Below are positions 22,675 through 30,967 of a stretch of DNA of 35,211 nucleotides, one piece after another. Under the pieces are notes generated by a model that was not told where the DNA came from, ran no database searches, and worked only from the letters and a program-made list of their open reading frames with translations. This DNA comes from JBLNBQ01 sp050260095 (lineage in GTDB: Bacteria; Bacillota; UBA5301; DYFA01): assembly GCA_050260095.1 (NCBI GenBank), contig JBLNBQ010000124.1:1-35211 (forward strand), in the 5' to 3' direction. Each line of letters starts with the position of its first letter. Position 1 is the first letter of the stretch. Made by a program: the position numbers and the translations under genes.

Positions 22675-24060
22675 TCAAATTCGGGGCGCCGGGCCGCTCT
22701 CCTTCCCCTGATTGCTAGAGTCTGCCGCAGGAGAACCACCAATGCGCGACCCGTTGGCCAGGTCGGCGAGCACACCGGCGAGGGCGTCGGCCAGCAGCGC
22801 CGCAGACCTGCGGGCCTCTTCGCGGGTGTTGTAGTGGTCGCCCACTTCAAGCAGGAGGACCTTGCCCGAGAGTTCCTGGTTGTACGGCCAGTTCCTCGTC
22901 GTGATGCCCCGGGACAGGCCCGGGTACATCTCCTCCATCTTCGCGTGGAGACGCTGGGCCAGGGCGAGGTTCTCCTCCCAATGCGGATTTGGCTGGCCCG
23001 GCTGGCCCCGCCCGACGATCAAGGAGATGCGGGCTAGGCGCTCCCCGCCCATGACGGTGGTGATGAACTCCCGGTCGACCTCGGCAAGGCCGTCCCGGTG
23101 CAGGTCCAGCACGATGCGGAGAGAAGGGTACCGGGCCAGCATCTGGCGGAGCGTCCCCGCTGAGTTCGCGTAGGCGTCGCGGTAGACGGGATAGTCGTGG
23201 ATGTTGCGCGAGTGCACGACCGGGATACGATAGTCCTCGGTCAGGATGCGCGCGAGTTCGTCGCCGACGGCGACCATGCCGGTGGTGCCGCCCCAGACAA
23301 AGTCGTCGCTGGCGTAGGAACGGCCCTTCTTGTGCCCGCTCGGCCCGTGGTAGGTCTCCGACGAATGGGTATGGTACACGCCGATGAGCGGCGCTTTCCC
23401 CCACGGGAAACGGCGCAGTTCCTCCTCGGCATGGCGCTCGATGAGCGGAACGGGGCCCGTCCCAGCGGCGTCCGGAGCGGCCGGTCCGGACGGAGCGGCG
23501 GTGGGGGCGACCGGGGTGGGCTGCGCAACGGCGGGCGCAGGCGCGGCCCTCCCCTGGCCGGGCGCTTCCGGACCCAGTTCGATTTCGGGCTCGGGCACCA
23601 CCTCCAGGCGGCTGGCTGGCAGGGTTCGCCGGAGGAACGTCTCCGGGGCCGCAGGGTCGAGCCCGGTCACGCCCTCCACCACCCGGTCGAGCAGAGGGCG
23701 CCGGTCCCCGGCCTTCGGCAACTCGCGGGCGGGCAGGGTCGTGCGCACCGCCTCCCGGGCCAACCCGCCCTCCTGGAGGAAGTAGCGGGTGGTCGGGACG
23801 GCTTCGCCGGCCGCCCGCCGCACCAGCGCGCTCGTGCGCCGCCACCCGTACCGCACCGCGCCCGGCGCCGATACAGCGGCGATCGCAGCCCCGGTCAAGA
23901 GCCCCAGCGTCAGGTAGAGGGCAATGAGGCGGCCCCAGCCCGGCCACCGGCCCGGCGGCGGCTTGGGCGGCATCGGACGGTCCAGGAGAACGGCCGCCGG
24001 CCTCCTTCTCCCGCCGCGCCAGGCACGCCAGACGCGCCGCCACCGTCTTGTCCATCGCAT
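22675..24060 (-). CDS. spoIIP: stage II sporulation protein P (peptidoglycan hydrolase)
   Basis: 461 residues. SpoIIP is the amidase/endopeptidase of the SpoIIDMP machine that thins septal peptidoglycan during engulfment. There is one membrane helix (about 44-64) with a long basic N-terminus, a Pro/Ala-rich linker (about 160-210), then the catalytic domain with IGVYHTHSSETYHG, LDLHRDGL and VLLLEVGDHYNTREEA, the conserved His/Glu elements of the SpoIIP fold. An upstream ATG-like start exists, but ATG at 24060 has GGAGG at 7 bp and is preferred. It heads the spoIIP-murJ pair and is divergent from holA. A small GGGGATT / AATCCCC hairpin (24079-24102) lies just upstream. Confidence 0.93.
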   Translation of the reverse strand: MRWTRRWRRVWRAWRGGRRRPAAVLLDRPMPPKPPPGRWPGWGRLIALYLTLGLLTGAAIAAVSAPGAVRYGWRRTSALVRRAAGEAVPTTRYFLQEGGLAREAVRTTLPARELPKAGDRRPLLDRVVEGVTGLDPAAPETFLRRTLPASRLEVVPEPEIELGPEAPGQGRAAPAPAVAQPTPVAPTAAPSGPAAPDAAGTGPVPLIERHAEEELRRFPWGKAPLIGVYHTHSSETYHGPSGHKKGRSYASDDFVWGGTTGMVAVGDELARILTEDYRIPVVHSRNIHDYPVYRDAYANSAGTLRQMLARYPSLRIVLDLHRDGLAEVDREFITTVMGGERLARISLIVGRGQPGQPNPHWEENLALAQRLHAKMEEMYPGLSRGITTRNWPYNQELSGKVLLLEVGDHYNTREEARRSAALLADALAGVLADLANGSRIGGSPAADSSNQGKESGPAPRI

Positions 24061-24208
24061 GGCCGTTCCTCCCCGTCGGGGGATTACGTCGTCCAAATCC
24101 CCTGGTCAAATGCGTCCTTAGGTATGGCTATGCCCGGACAGGGGGGATTATGCTGCCGTCCGGCGAATCAAACGGAGGATGAGACTTTCCTGGGTGTGGG
24201 AGGCAACG

Positions 24209-25270
24209 ATGGCGACAACTGACGTCCAAGGCCCGGAGAATTTCCGGCGCGACCTGGGGAGCGGTACGCTGCCGCGTCTTCTGGTGTTGACCGGCGCGGA
24301 ACAGCGACTCAAGGCGAAGGCCTGCGAGGCGCTGCTCGAGAAGCTGGGAGCCAAGGACCAGGGCGAGTTCAACTTCGCCCAGTTCGACGGCGCCGAAGCC
24401 GATCAGGACGCCTTCTTCGCCGCGGCATTCGCCCCGCCCCTCTTCGCCGGGCGCCGGGTGGTGGTCGTCCGCCGGTGCGAAGAGGCCGCCTGGCTGGAGG
24501 CTCTCCCGCGCTATCTTCCCGACCTCCCCGAGTCGACCACGCTCATCCTCGTCGCCGGCGAACCGGCGGACGGGACAGGCGGCCGGCCGGGACGCGCCTC
24601 CGCGCTGGCGCAGGTTCTTAAAGCCGCCGGCGAGCACGGGCGCTGCTACGATTTCCCCGCCCTACGCCGGCAGGATTTCCTGCCTTACCTGCGGGCCGAA
24701 GCGGCCCGGCGAAGCCTCACGCTGACCCCGGCCGCCGTGGAGGCGCTCCGGGCCAAACTCGGCACCGACCTGGCCGGGCTGGAGACGGAACTGGAGAAAC
24801 TCGCCGTGTACTGCGGCCCAGAGGGTGGGCGGATCGATGCGCCCGACGTGGCCGCGCTCGTGGGTCAGACGGCTTTCGACAATTCTTTCGCCCTGGTGGA
24901 CGCCGTGCTGACCAGCGACACCGGCGCTGCCCTGCGGATACTGCAAGACCTGCTGGCTGCCGGGGAGGCGCCCCAGGCCATCCTGGCGCAGTTGGGGGCG
25001 CAATTCCGCCGCGTGGTGGTCGTGAAGGCCGCGGCGGCGGAAGACTGGCCAGGAACCAGGTTGCTCAAACCGCTCGAACTCAGTTCGTCGTGGGCCGCCG
25101 AGAAGGTGCGCGACCAGGCCCGGCGCATCACGCTGGACCGGGCGGAGCGGGCGCTGGCGGCCATCCTGCGCACGGACTGGCGGCTCAAACGCCAGCGCGG
25201 CCTCCTGCCGGAGGTGGAACTGGCGGTGCTGGCCGCCGAGCTCTGCCAACCGGAGCGGGCCAGTCGATAG
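24209..25270 (+). CDS. holA: DNA polymerase III delta subunit
   Basis: 353 residues; the delta subunit opens the beta sliding clamp for loading. Recognised by the N-terminal domain (LPRLLVLTGAEQRLKAKACEALL, LFAGRRVVVVRRCE), the lid domain and the C-terminal collar domain (AILRTDWRLKRQRG, the family's typical end). No active Walker A is expected in this subunit. An in-frame ATG at 24179 directly abuts GGAGG with no spacing; ATG 24209 has GGGAGG at 5 bp and fits family length better. The gene is alone on the plus strand between two minus-strand genes. In Bacillus it runs in the comEC direction (see findings). Confidence 0.93.
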   Translation: MATTDVQGPENFRRDLGSGTLPRLLVLTGAEQRLKAKACEALLEKLGAKDQGEFNFAQFDGAEADQDAFFAAAFAPPLFAGRRVVVVRRCEEAAWLEALPRYLPDLPESTTLILVAGEPADGTGGRPGRASALAQVLKAAGEHGRCYDFPALRRQDFLPYLRAEAARRSLTLTPAAVEALRAKLGTDLAGLETELEKLAVYCGPEGGRIDAPDVAALVGQTAFDNSFALVDAVLTSDTGAALRILQDLLAAGEAPQAILAQLGAQFRRVVVVKAAAAEDWPGTRLLKPLELSSSWAAEKVRDQARRITLDRAERALAAILRTDWRLKRQRGLLPEVELAVLAAELCQPERASR

Positions 25271-25271
25271 G

Positions 25272-25300
25272 AAAAGCGGGCGCCCAAAAGACGCCCGCTT
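25272..25300 (-). terminator. terminator after rpsT
   Basis: AAGCGGGCG / CGCCCGCTT hairpin (25274-25300); on the minus strand it is followed by TTTTCC. The plus-strand side has no clear T run, so it mainly suits rpsT, although it could also help holA. Confidence 0.65.
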
Positions 25301-25341
25301 AGAATGCATCAAGGTTGTTCGCTGCGTGACCGGAGGCTCGC

Positions 25342-25602
25342 TTACGCCTGGGCCCCCAGCTTCTTGGCGAGCTGCGACTTCTTGCGCGCCGCCTTGTTGG
25401 GGTGAATGACCCCCCGAGCCGCCGCCTTGTCCAGCGCGCTGCTCGCGGCACGGAACTTCTCCACCGCGCTTGCGTCCTGGGCTGACGAAGCCTGCTCGGA
25501 CTTCTTGATCGCCGTGCGCAGGGAGGACTTTACGCTCTGGTTGTGGAGCCGGTTCTGCTCGGCGAGTCGCACCCGCTTCTCGGCAGACTTGATGTTAGGC
25601 AT
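25342..25602 (-). CDS. rpsT: 30S ribosomal protein S20
   Basis: 86 residues, basic, with the S20 pattern MPNIKSAEKRVRLAEQNRLHNQ ... GVIHPNKAARKKSQLAKKL. S20 binds the 5' domain of 16S rRNA. ATG at 25602 with a near-perfect AAGGAGGTGA ribosome binding site. A single-gene unit, as is usual, with its own promoter and terminator. Confidence 0.97.
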   Translation of the reverse strand: MPNIKSAEKRVRLAEQNRLHNQSVKSSLRTAIKKSEQASSAQDASAVEKFRAASSALDKAAARGVIHPNKAARKKSQLAKKLGAQA

Positions 25603-25638
25603 CCTTCCTCACCTCCTTGCCCACGGAACAACAGAGGT

Positions 25639-25667
25639 ATTGTACCATATTCTCTTTCCGCTGTAAA
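25639..25667 (-). promoter_or_regulatory. rpsT promoter (sigma-A)
   Basis: Minus strand TTTACA (25662-25667), 17-bp spacer, TACAAT (25639-25644) with a TG extension. It overlaps the candidate gpr promoter on the other strand. Confidence 0.7.
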
Positions 25668-25674
25668 CACACTA
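25644..25674 (+). promoter_or_regulatory. candidate sigma-G promoter of gpr
   Basis: Plus strand ACCATA (25644-25649), 18-bp spacer, CACACTA (25668-25674). The sigma-G consensus is TGmATA-N18-CATACTA; the match is 4/6 and 6/7 at the right spacing. gpr of Bacillus is expressed in the forespore, so the position is sensible. The -35 is weak. Confidence 0.4.
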
Positions 25675-25791
25675 ACCGCCAGCTGCCGGTACTTGTCCCT
25701 GACCCGCCCGCCGGGTTTCCAGCGCGGCCGCACATACAGACGGGACGGGTTCGGGAACGCTACGCCCGAAGTCTTCCAGGGAGGCACGGAG

Positions 25792-26982
25792 ATGGAGAAT
25801 CGCTTGGACGAACTCCAGCGCGCGGTCCGCCGGCGGGAGTTGGAAGAGGCCAAGATCGACGACCCCTTGTTCGACCAGTACAACGTGCGCACCGACCTGG
25901 CGCTCGAGGCCACGGAGGTGGTTCGCTCGCGCACCGGTCAGGATATCCCCGGTGCGCAGATCGACGTCGAGGAGACCGAGTACGCCAAGGTGACGCGGAT
26001 GTCTGTCTACTCCGCCCAGGCGGCGCGGCAGATCGGGAAGATGCCTGGCCACTACTGCACCATCGAGTCGCCCGGCCTCAAAGACCGCGACCGGGTGCTC
26101 CAGGAGGAAGTCAGCCAGACGGTCGCCAAGGAGATCAGCCGCTTCCTGGCGCGCATCCCCCAGGATGCTCTCGTGATGGTGGTCGGCCTCGGAAACTGGA
26201 ACGCCACCCCGGACTCGCTCGGACCGAAGGTGGTCAACCAGCTTCTCGTGACCCGGCACCTGTTCGCCCTCTCGCCGCCCGAACTGCGCCAGGGGCTTCG
26301 CCCGGTGAGCGCCATCTCCCCCGGGGTGCTCGGGCTAACCGGCGTGGAGACGGGTGAGATCGTCTTCTCGCTCGTGAAGCAGATTCGTCCGGCGATGGTC
26401 ATCGCCATCGACGCGCTCGCCTCTCGTTCCACCGACCGCCTGTGCACGACCATTCAGATTTCCGACGCCGGAGTCCACCCGGGATCCGGGGTGGGCAACA
26501 AGCGGCTCGGCATCACCCCGGAAACCCTCGGCGTGCCGGTGCTGGCGATCGGCGTCCCGACCGTGCTTCACGCCGTGACGATCGTGAATGATGCGCTGGA
26601 GCTGCTCGGTGACCGGCAGGTGGCCCCTGCCCCCCCCACCCCCCAGCCTGAGGCGCAGCCGCCGGGGGCGCAGCCTGATCCCTTCGCCGGCATCGGACAG
26701 TTCCTGACGGGGTCGTCGGAAGGAAACGAAGGCCAGACCGCGGCGAACCGGCAGGAGGCGCAGGCCGCCGCCCAGACCGGGCCAGGGCTCGCGAACCGCG
26801 CCCAACCGGTTGACCGGCAGGCGCTCGCAGAGGTACTCGGCGACGAGATGGCCAGCCTGATCGTAACCCCCCGGCAGATTGACCTCTTCATCGAGGACGT
26901 GGCCAAAGTCATCGCCGGCGGGCTGAACGCGGCGCTCCACCCCGACATCGAACTCTCGGACGTCATGCGTTATCTCCAGTAA
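25792..26982 (+). CDS. gpr: germination protease GPR
   Basis: Aspartic-type protease (A25 family) that cleaves small acid-soluble spore proteins at germination; made as an inactive zymogen in the forespore. 396 residues versus about 370 in Bacillus. VRTDLALEA (32-40) marks the mature N-terminus, so the propeptide would be about 31 residues. Conserved blocks are VVGLGNWNATPDSLGPKVV (Asp141) and VIAIDALASRS (Asp207), which correspond to the family's two key aspartates. Between the core and the C-terminal helix lies a low-complexity Pro/Gln/Ala insert (about 277-340). The open frame extends upstream, but ATG 25792 has GGGAGG at 7 bp. Confidence 0.94.
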   Translation: MENRLDELQRAVRRRELEEAKIDDPLFDQYNVRTDLALEATEVVRSRTGQDIPGAQIDVEETEYAKVTRMSVYSAQAARQIGKMPGHYCTIESPGLKDRDRVLQEEVSQTVAKEISRFLARIPQDALVMVVGLGNWNATPDSLGPKVVNQLLVTRHLFALSPPELRQGLRPVSAISPGVLGLTGVETGEIVFSLVKQIRPAMVIAIDALASRSTDRLCTTIQISDAGVHPGSGVGNKRLGITPETLGVPVLAIGVPTVLHAVTIVNDALELLGDRQVAPAPPTPQPEAQPPGAQPDPFAGIGQFLTGSSEGNEGQTAANRQEAQAAAQTGPGLANRAQPVDRQALAEVLGDEMASLIVTPRQIDLFIEDVAKVIAGGLNAALHPDIELSDVMRYLQ

Positions 26983-27009
26983 AGCACGGCCTGGCCAGCC
27001 CCCACCCGC

Positions 27010-29478
27010 TTACTGCGGTGAATAGGTCCGCACGCCAACCCAGCACCCGTCGGTGCGTACCCGGACGGCGCCCTCCCGGTCCGTCCGGGTGACTTTTGTC
27101 CCGTACCCCTGCAGCAACTCGACCAGAGCGGCGTTGGGGTGGCCGTAGGCGTTGGGTCCTACCTGGATGACCGCCAGGTCGGGCCGGTAACGGCGAAGGA
27201 ATTCGGGGTCGACCATCCCCTTCGCGCCGTGATGGGGCACTTTGACCACGATGGTCAGCGCGTCCCCCTCCGGGGTTCCCCGTGGCGGCAGCCCCGTCAG
27301 CAATGGGTCGCCGGCGGTCAGCGGGGCGTCGCCCGTGGCGATCAGGCAGAAGCGCCCGTACCGCACCATGAGCCGCCGCGAACTCTCGTTGGCCGAACCA
27401 CCCGGGGGAGACCCTGTGAGCCTGAGTTCGACTCCCCTGGACGATGTCGCCCGCCAGGCCTCCTCCCCCCCGTCGACCAACCGTCGCACCGGGAAAGCGG
27501 CCTCCACTCCGGCGAGTCCGCCCCGGTGATCGTGATGCGGATGCGTGATGATGACGACGGAAAGGCGCTGCACCGCACACCGCCGCAGGTAGCCCACGAT
27601 GCGGGCGGCCGAATTGCCGGTGTCGACGAGCAGGTCTGGCCCGAGCACCCCTCCCGGCAGCCGAAGGTGCAACGCATCGGCCTGGCCCACGCTCAGGAAG
27701 GTCGCTTCGAGGATAGGCGACCAGCCGGACCACAGAATCAGGACGAGGACGGCAGCCGCCACACCGGCCGGCAGTCGCAGCCAAGCCCGTTCCCCCAGGC
27801 GGGGCGCGGCCTGGCCTGCGCTCGCCGCAGCCCGCCGGCGGGTTGCCCGCCAAAGCGCCGCATAGTACAGCACCGAACACCACTCCGGCCAGGCGGGCAG
27901 GTTGAGGGAGGCCCAGGGCAGCCGCCCGACGAGGCGGGCGGCCTGCCAGAGCAGGAGAGTGCCCGCGCCGAAGCCGGCTGAGAGAGGAGCCGCGCACGCC
28001 GGCACGGCGCCGCCCACCGCCAGAACCAACACCCCCGCCTCCACCAGGGCATCGGCGAGCCCCACGAGGAGCGGGCTTCCGAGGACGGCGAGAAGGGGCA
28101 CCCGTCCGAAGTACTGCAGGCTCAGGGGGAGGGTGGCTGCCTGGGCGCCCAGCGCCGCGGCAAGACCCCGACCGGCCGGCTCAGGGAGCCAGCGGCGGTG
28201 GGCGGCCATCCGCTCCTGCAGGGCAGGGGCCACTGCGACCACGCCCCAGGTCGCGGCGGCGCTCAGCCGGAAGCCCGCGTCGCAGAAAAGGAGCGGCCGG
28301 TAAAGCAGCATCAGGCAAACCGCAAGCCACAGGCTGCCTTCGGGGTCAGCCCGGCGCCCGAACAACCGGGCGACCCTGGCCGAGACGGTCATCAGCGCGG
28401 CCCGGACGACGGGCGGGGCCCACCCCGTGAGCGAGCCGTAGCCCAAGGCGGCCAGGACCGAGGCGACGGCCTGCCCGCGCTCGCCGAACCCCCCCGCCCT
28501 GGCCAGCGCCGCGGCCAGGCCGGCCACGACCGACAGGTGCAGGCCGGAGACCACCAGCAGATGAACCGCGCCAGCCCGGGCGAACTCCTCCGACTGCTCC
28601 TCGCCCAAAAGCTCGCGTTCGCCCAGCACCAGCGCCCGGGCGATGCCCGCCGTCTCGCCGCCCATCCGGCAGGTGAGCACCCGGCCGGCCACCTCCCGCA
28701 CCCGTTGCGCGCCCCGGTTCCACGCGTCCACCGCCCGGGCCAGCCAGCCACCCCAGGAACCCGGCGCCTGGGCCGGCCCCCGGACCGCGGCGCTGACCCG
28801 GGCGGCCCAGGCGAACGCGAGTACCCGCCCGTTCGGAGTTATCCCGGCGAAAGGTTCCTCCCCGGGGTTTGCAGCCGCCGGCCGGGTCAGCCGGGCCGGG
28901 ACAGCCAGCCGCACCCCCGGCTGCAAAGCGGAGTCCGCCGGCGCCTTCCCCCCGGGACGAGTCTCGCCAGTCAAGGTGACGGAGATCAGCCCCGCCGCCC
29001 CGGCTGCGCCCTCCGGGCGCAAATGCAGACGCGATCCCCACCGCCCCGGCTCGGGCGCCGTCACCACAGTTCCGCACAACCAGACCCGGCCGCCGGGCAG
29101 CGGGCGGAATTGGGCGGAGAGCGCCGCCAGGCTCGGCGGTGCGGGACCGAGCGCGCCCCAGCCCCGCCCGAACCCCAAACCCGCCGCGACGGCCACCAAG
29201 AGCGCCGCCCGCAGGCCGGCCCGCCACCCCTGGCCGGGCTGCCAAAAGGAGCCGCGCGGCGGGGTGGGCCGGCCATACCAGGAAGCCGGCGTTCTCGGGA
29301 GCGCCGGACAGGCCCGGCTTCGCCACGCCTGAGCCAGCAGGCGGAGGCCGGCCAGCGCCCCGCCGGCGCCCAGAAGGCCCCACCCCCGGCCTGGGGGGTA
29401 CGCGCCCCGCGCCACACAGGCCAAGGCGATCCCAACCAGAAACCCGCCGGTCGCGCGGGCGAGGTCAGCGCGTCTCAC
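27010..29478 (-). CDS. comEC: DNA internalisation protein ComEC/Rec2
   Basis: 822 residues of a polytopic membrane protein forming the channel through which single-stranded DNA enters the cell in transformation. In order: N-terminal helices and DUF4131-type OB domain (about 1-240), Competence domain with the LVVSGLHLSVVAGL signature (about 300-560), and a C-terminal metallo-beta-lactamase domain with THPHHDH (the HxHxDH metal motif) and VPHHGAKG, thought to degrade the non-entering strand. All three are intact, so the protein is probably functional. GTG start at 29478, overlapping the comEA end by 14 bp. It converges on gpr with only 27 bp between and no terminator visible. Confidence 0.92.
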   Translation of the reverse strand: MRRADLARATGGFLVGIALACVARGAYPPGRGWGLLGAGGALAGLRLLAQAWRSRACPALPRTPASWYGRPTPPRGSFWQPGQGWRAGLRAALLVAVAAGLGFGRGWGALGPAPPSLAALSAQFRPLPGGRVWLCGTVVTAPEPGRWGSRLHLRPEGAAGAAGLISVTLTGETRPGGKAPADSALQPGVRLAVPARLTRPAAANPGEEPFAGITPNGRVLAFAWAARVSAAVRGPAQAPGSWGGWLARAVDAWNRGAQRVREVAGRVLTCRMGGETAGIARALVLGERELLGEEQSEEFARAGAVHLLVVSGLHLSVVAGLAAALARAGGFGERGQAVASVLAALGYGSLTGWAPPVVRAALMTVSARVARLFGRRADPEGSLWLAVCLMLLYRPLLFCDAGFRLSAAATWGVVAVAPALQERMAAHRRWLPEPAGRGLAAALGAQAATLPLSLQYFGRVPLLAVLGSPLLVGLADALVEAGVLVLAVGGAVPACAAPLSAGFGAGTLLLWQAARLVGRLPWASLNLPAWPEWCSVLYYAALWRATRRRAAASAGQAAPRLGERAWLRLPAGVAAAVLVLILWSGWSPILEATFLSVGQADALHLRLPGGVLGPDLLVDTGNSAARIVGYLRRCAVQRLSVVIITHPHHDHRGGLAGVEAAFPVRRLVDGGEEAWRATSSRGVELRLTGSPPGGSANESSRRLMVRYGRFCLIATGDAPLTAGDPLLTGLPPRGTPEGDALTIVVKVPHHGAKGMVDPEFLRRYRPDLAVIQVGPNAYGHPNAALVELLQGYGTKVTRTDREGAVRVRTDGCWVGVRTYSPQ

Positions 29479-30028
29479 CGGCGGGAGCCACCTTCACCAG
29501 CGGCGCAAGGTTCGCAAGCCGGCTCGGCCCGATCCCCCGCACCCGGTCGAGTTCCTCCACCGACCGGAAGGCCCCATGCTGCTGCCGATACTCTAGGATT
29601 CGCCGGGCAAGCGATGGGCCGATCCCGGGCAGGGCCTCCAGTTGCGCGCCCGTGGCCAGGTTGAGATCGAGCGGCCCCACGACCGGCGGTGCTGCCGCGG
29701 CCGCCGCGCCAGACCTGCCAGTCCCCCGGCTGCTGGCGACAGGCTGAATGGCGCGTCGGTTCCCTGATCGCGCAGAGCGGTGAGCCGGTGGTGGGGCGGA
29801 TGGTGGGCCGGGGGTTTGGGGGGCGGCCGGTGCGACCGGCCCGGCGTTGGGGACCTTGCGACCAGGGAGGCTGGACCCTGCCCCCGGAGCGGCGGCCACC
29901 CCGGCCGCCCGCGCCGCCTCCCCGAGAGGCAGCCACTGCAGCCGGGCCACCCGCCCTTCGGCCGCCACGGCCGCACAACCGACCAGAAAGATGAGACCGA
30001 AGACGAAGAGCCGTTTCCGTGGCGCCAA
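29465..30028 (-). CDS. comEA: ComEA-like helix-hairpin-helix DNA receptor
   Basis: 187 residues. ComEA is the membrane-anchored receptor that hands double-stranded DNA to ComEC. The C-terminal 65 residues are a clear double helix-hairpin-helix domain (LDLNLATGAQLEALPGIGPSLARRILEYR and VRGIGPSRLANL). The N-terminus is basic followed by LFVFGLIFLVGCAAVAA, a membrane segment or, since LVGC fits the lipobox, a lipoprotein signal. The linker (about 50-120) is Ala/Pro/Arg-rich and the usual SLBB domain is not seen. The frame is open to 30100; TTG at 30028 is chosen because AAGGAG lies 9 bp upstream and it gives a short basic N-terminus. comEB is missing. Confidence 0.82.
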   Translation of the reverse strand: MAPRKRLFVFGLIFLVGCAAVAAEGRVARLQWLPLGEAARAAGVAAAPGAGSSLPGRKVPNAGPVAPAAPQTPGPPSAPPPAHRSARSGNRRAIQPVASSRGTGRSGAAAAAAPPVVGPLDLNLATGAQLEALPGIGPSLARRILEYRQQHGAFRSVEELDRVRGIGPSRLANLAPLVKVAPAGETR

Positions 30029-30183
30029 CCTGAGACACTCCTTCCCGACGGCTGGCACCCCGGCGCTTCTCACTCTATCACCCGGCGGACGGCGGGGCAA
30101 ACGCCGTGGGGCGGGAAACGGCGAGCCGCCCAGAGCGCTTCTCTCGTCCGGGCGCTCCCGGTCTTCACCCGGCGGCGAACGCG

Positions 30184-30217
30184 CAAAAAGGCGGGCGCCC
30201 TCTCGGGCACCCGCCTT
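30184..30217 (-). terminator. terminator after the transaldolase gene
   Basis: Minus strand AAGGCGGGTGCCC-GAGA-GGGCGCCCGCCTT followed by TTTTTG. It closes the leuS-DUF362-VOC-transaldolase run before comEA. The remaining 30029-30183 holds nothing recognised; the comEA promoter was not found. Confidence 0.9.
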
Positions 30218-30255
30218 GGTCGAGCGGCTCGTCTTGCCTGGCGAACTCGGTTCTC

Positions 30256-30903
30256 CTACTTCTTGGGCACCTTGGCCCAGTCTTCCAGGAACTTCGCGAT
30301 CCCCTGGTCGGTCAGCGGATGCTTCACCATCTGCTGCAGCACTTTGTACGGGATAGTCGCGATGTGGGCGCCGGCCCGAGCCGCCTCGATCACGTGGACG
30401 GGATGGCGCACGCTGGCGGCGATGATCTCCGTCTCAAGCCCGTGGGTGTCGTAGATCTCCACGATGTCCTGGATGAGGTCCATGCCGTTCCAGCTGATGT
30501 CGTCGACCCGTCCCAGGAACGGGCTGACGTACGTCGCGCCCGCCCGGGCGGCCAAGAGGGCCTGGTTGGCGCTGAAGCACAGCGTCAGGTTGGTCTTGAT
30601 GCCTTTCTTCGACAGATGGCTGGCGGCCTTGAGCCCCTCCCAGGTGATCGGAAGCTTGATCACGATGTTCGGGTGCCAACCGGCAAGCTCCTCGCCCTCC
30701 CGGATCATGCCGGCCGAGTCGAGGGAGACAGCCTCGGCGCTGATGGGGCCGTCGACGACCTCGCAGATCTCCTGCACCACCTGGCGAAAGTCGCGTCCCT
30801 CCCGGGCGATTAAAGAAGGATTAGTGGTGACGCCGGCGATGACGCCGAGCCCCGCGGCCTCCCGGATCTCCGTCAGGTTCGCGGTGTCCAGGAACAATTT
30901 CAC
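30256..30903 (-). CDS. transaldolase (fructose-6-phosphate aldolase subfamily)
   Basis: 215 residues, the short TalC/MipB-type transaldolase, a Schiff-base TIM barrel of the pentose phosphate pathway that moves a dihydroxyacetone unit between sugar phosphates. The Schiff-base lysine is Lys83 in NIVIKLPI; GVTTNPSL (24-31) is the usual first motif. At the position of Tyr131 in E. coli fructose-6-phosphate aldolase there is Phe129 (VSPFLGR), as in Bacillus transaldolase, so transaldolase activity is more likely. GTG start at 30903 after AGGGGAGG. Fourth gene behind leuS; 64 bp after the VOC gene, with a hairpin in the gap. Confidence 0.93.
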   Translation of the reverse strand: MKLFLDTANLTEIREAAGLGVIAGVTTNPSLIAREGRDFRQVVQEICEVVDGPISAEAVSLDSAGMIREGEELAGWHPNIVIKLPITWEGLKAASHLSKKGIKTNLTLCFSANQALLAARAGATYVSPFLGRVDDISWNGMDLIQDIVEIYDTHGLETEIIAASVRHPVHVIEAARAGAHIATIPYKVLQQMVKHPLTDQGIAKFLEDWAKVPKK

Positions 30904-30941
30904 GGCGATTCCTCCCCTAGCTAAATCTGGATTGTCAGCCG

Positions 30942-30959
30942 CCCCGTGCAGGCACGGGG
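30942..30959 (-). repeat. intergenic hairpin between VOC and transaldolase genes
   Basis: A perfect 8-bp inverted repeat CCCCGTGC-AG-GCACGGGG. There is no T run after it, so it is not a normal terminator; it could stabilise or set the ratio of mRNA segments. Confidence 0.4.
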
Positions 30960-30967
30960 GAACGGCG

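Noticed and set aside
24134..24163. CCGGAC / GTCCGG inverted repeat between spoIIP and holA
   Set aside because: Six base pairs with an 18-base loop and no T run; could be an operator but this is too weak to call.
24179..24208. Upstream ATG start for holA
   Set aside because: The GGAGG directly abuts this ATG with no spacer; ATG 24209 has GGGAGG at good spacing and gives the usual length.
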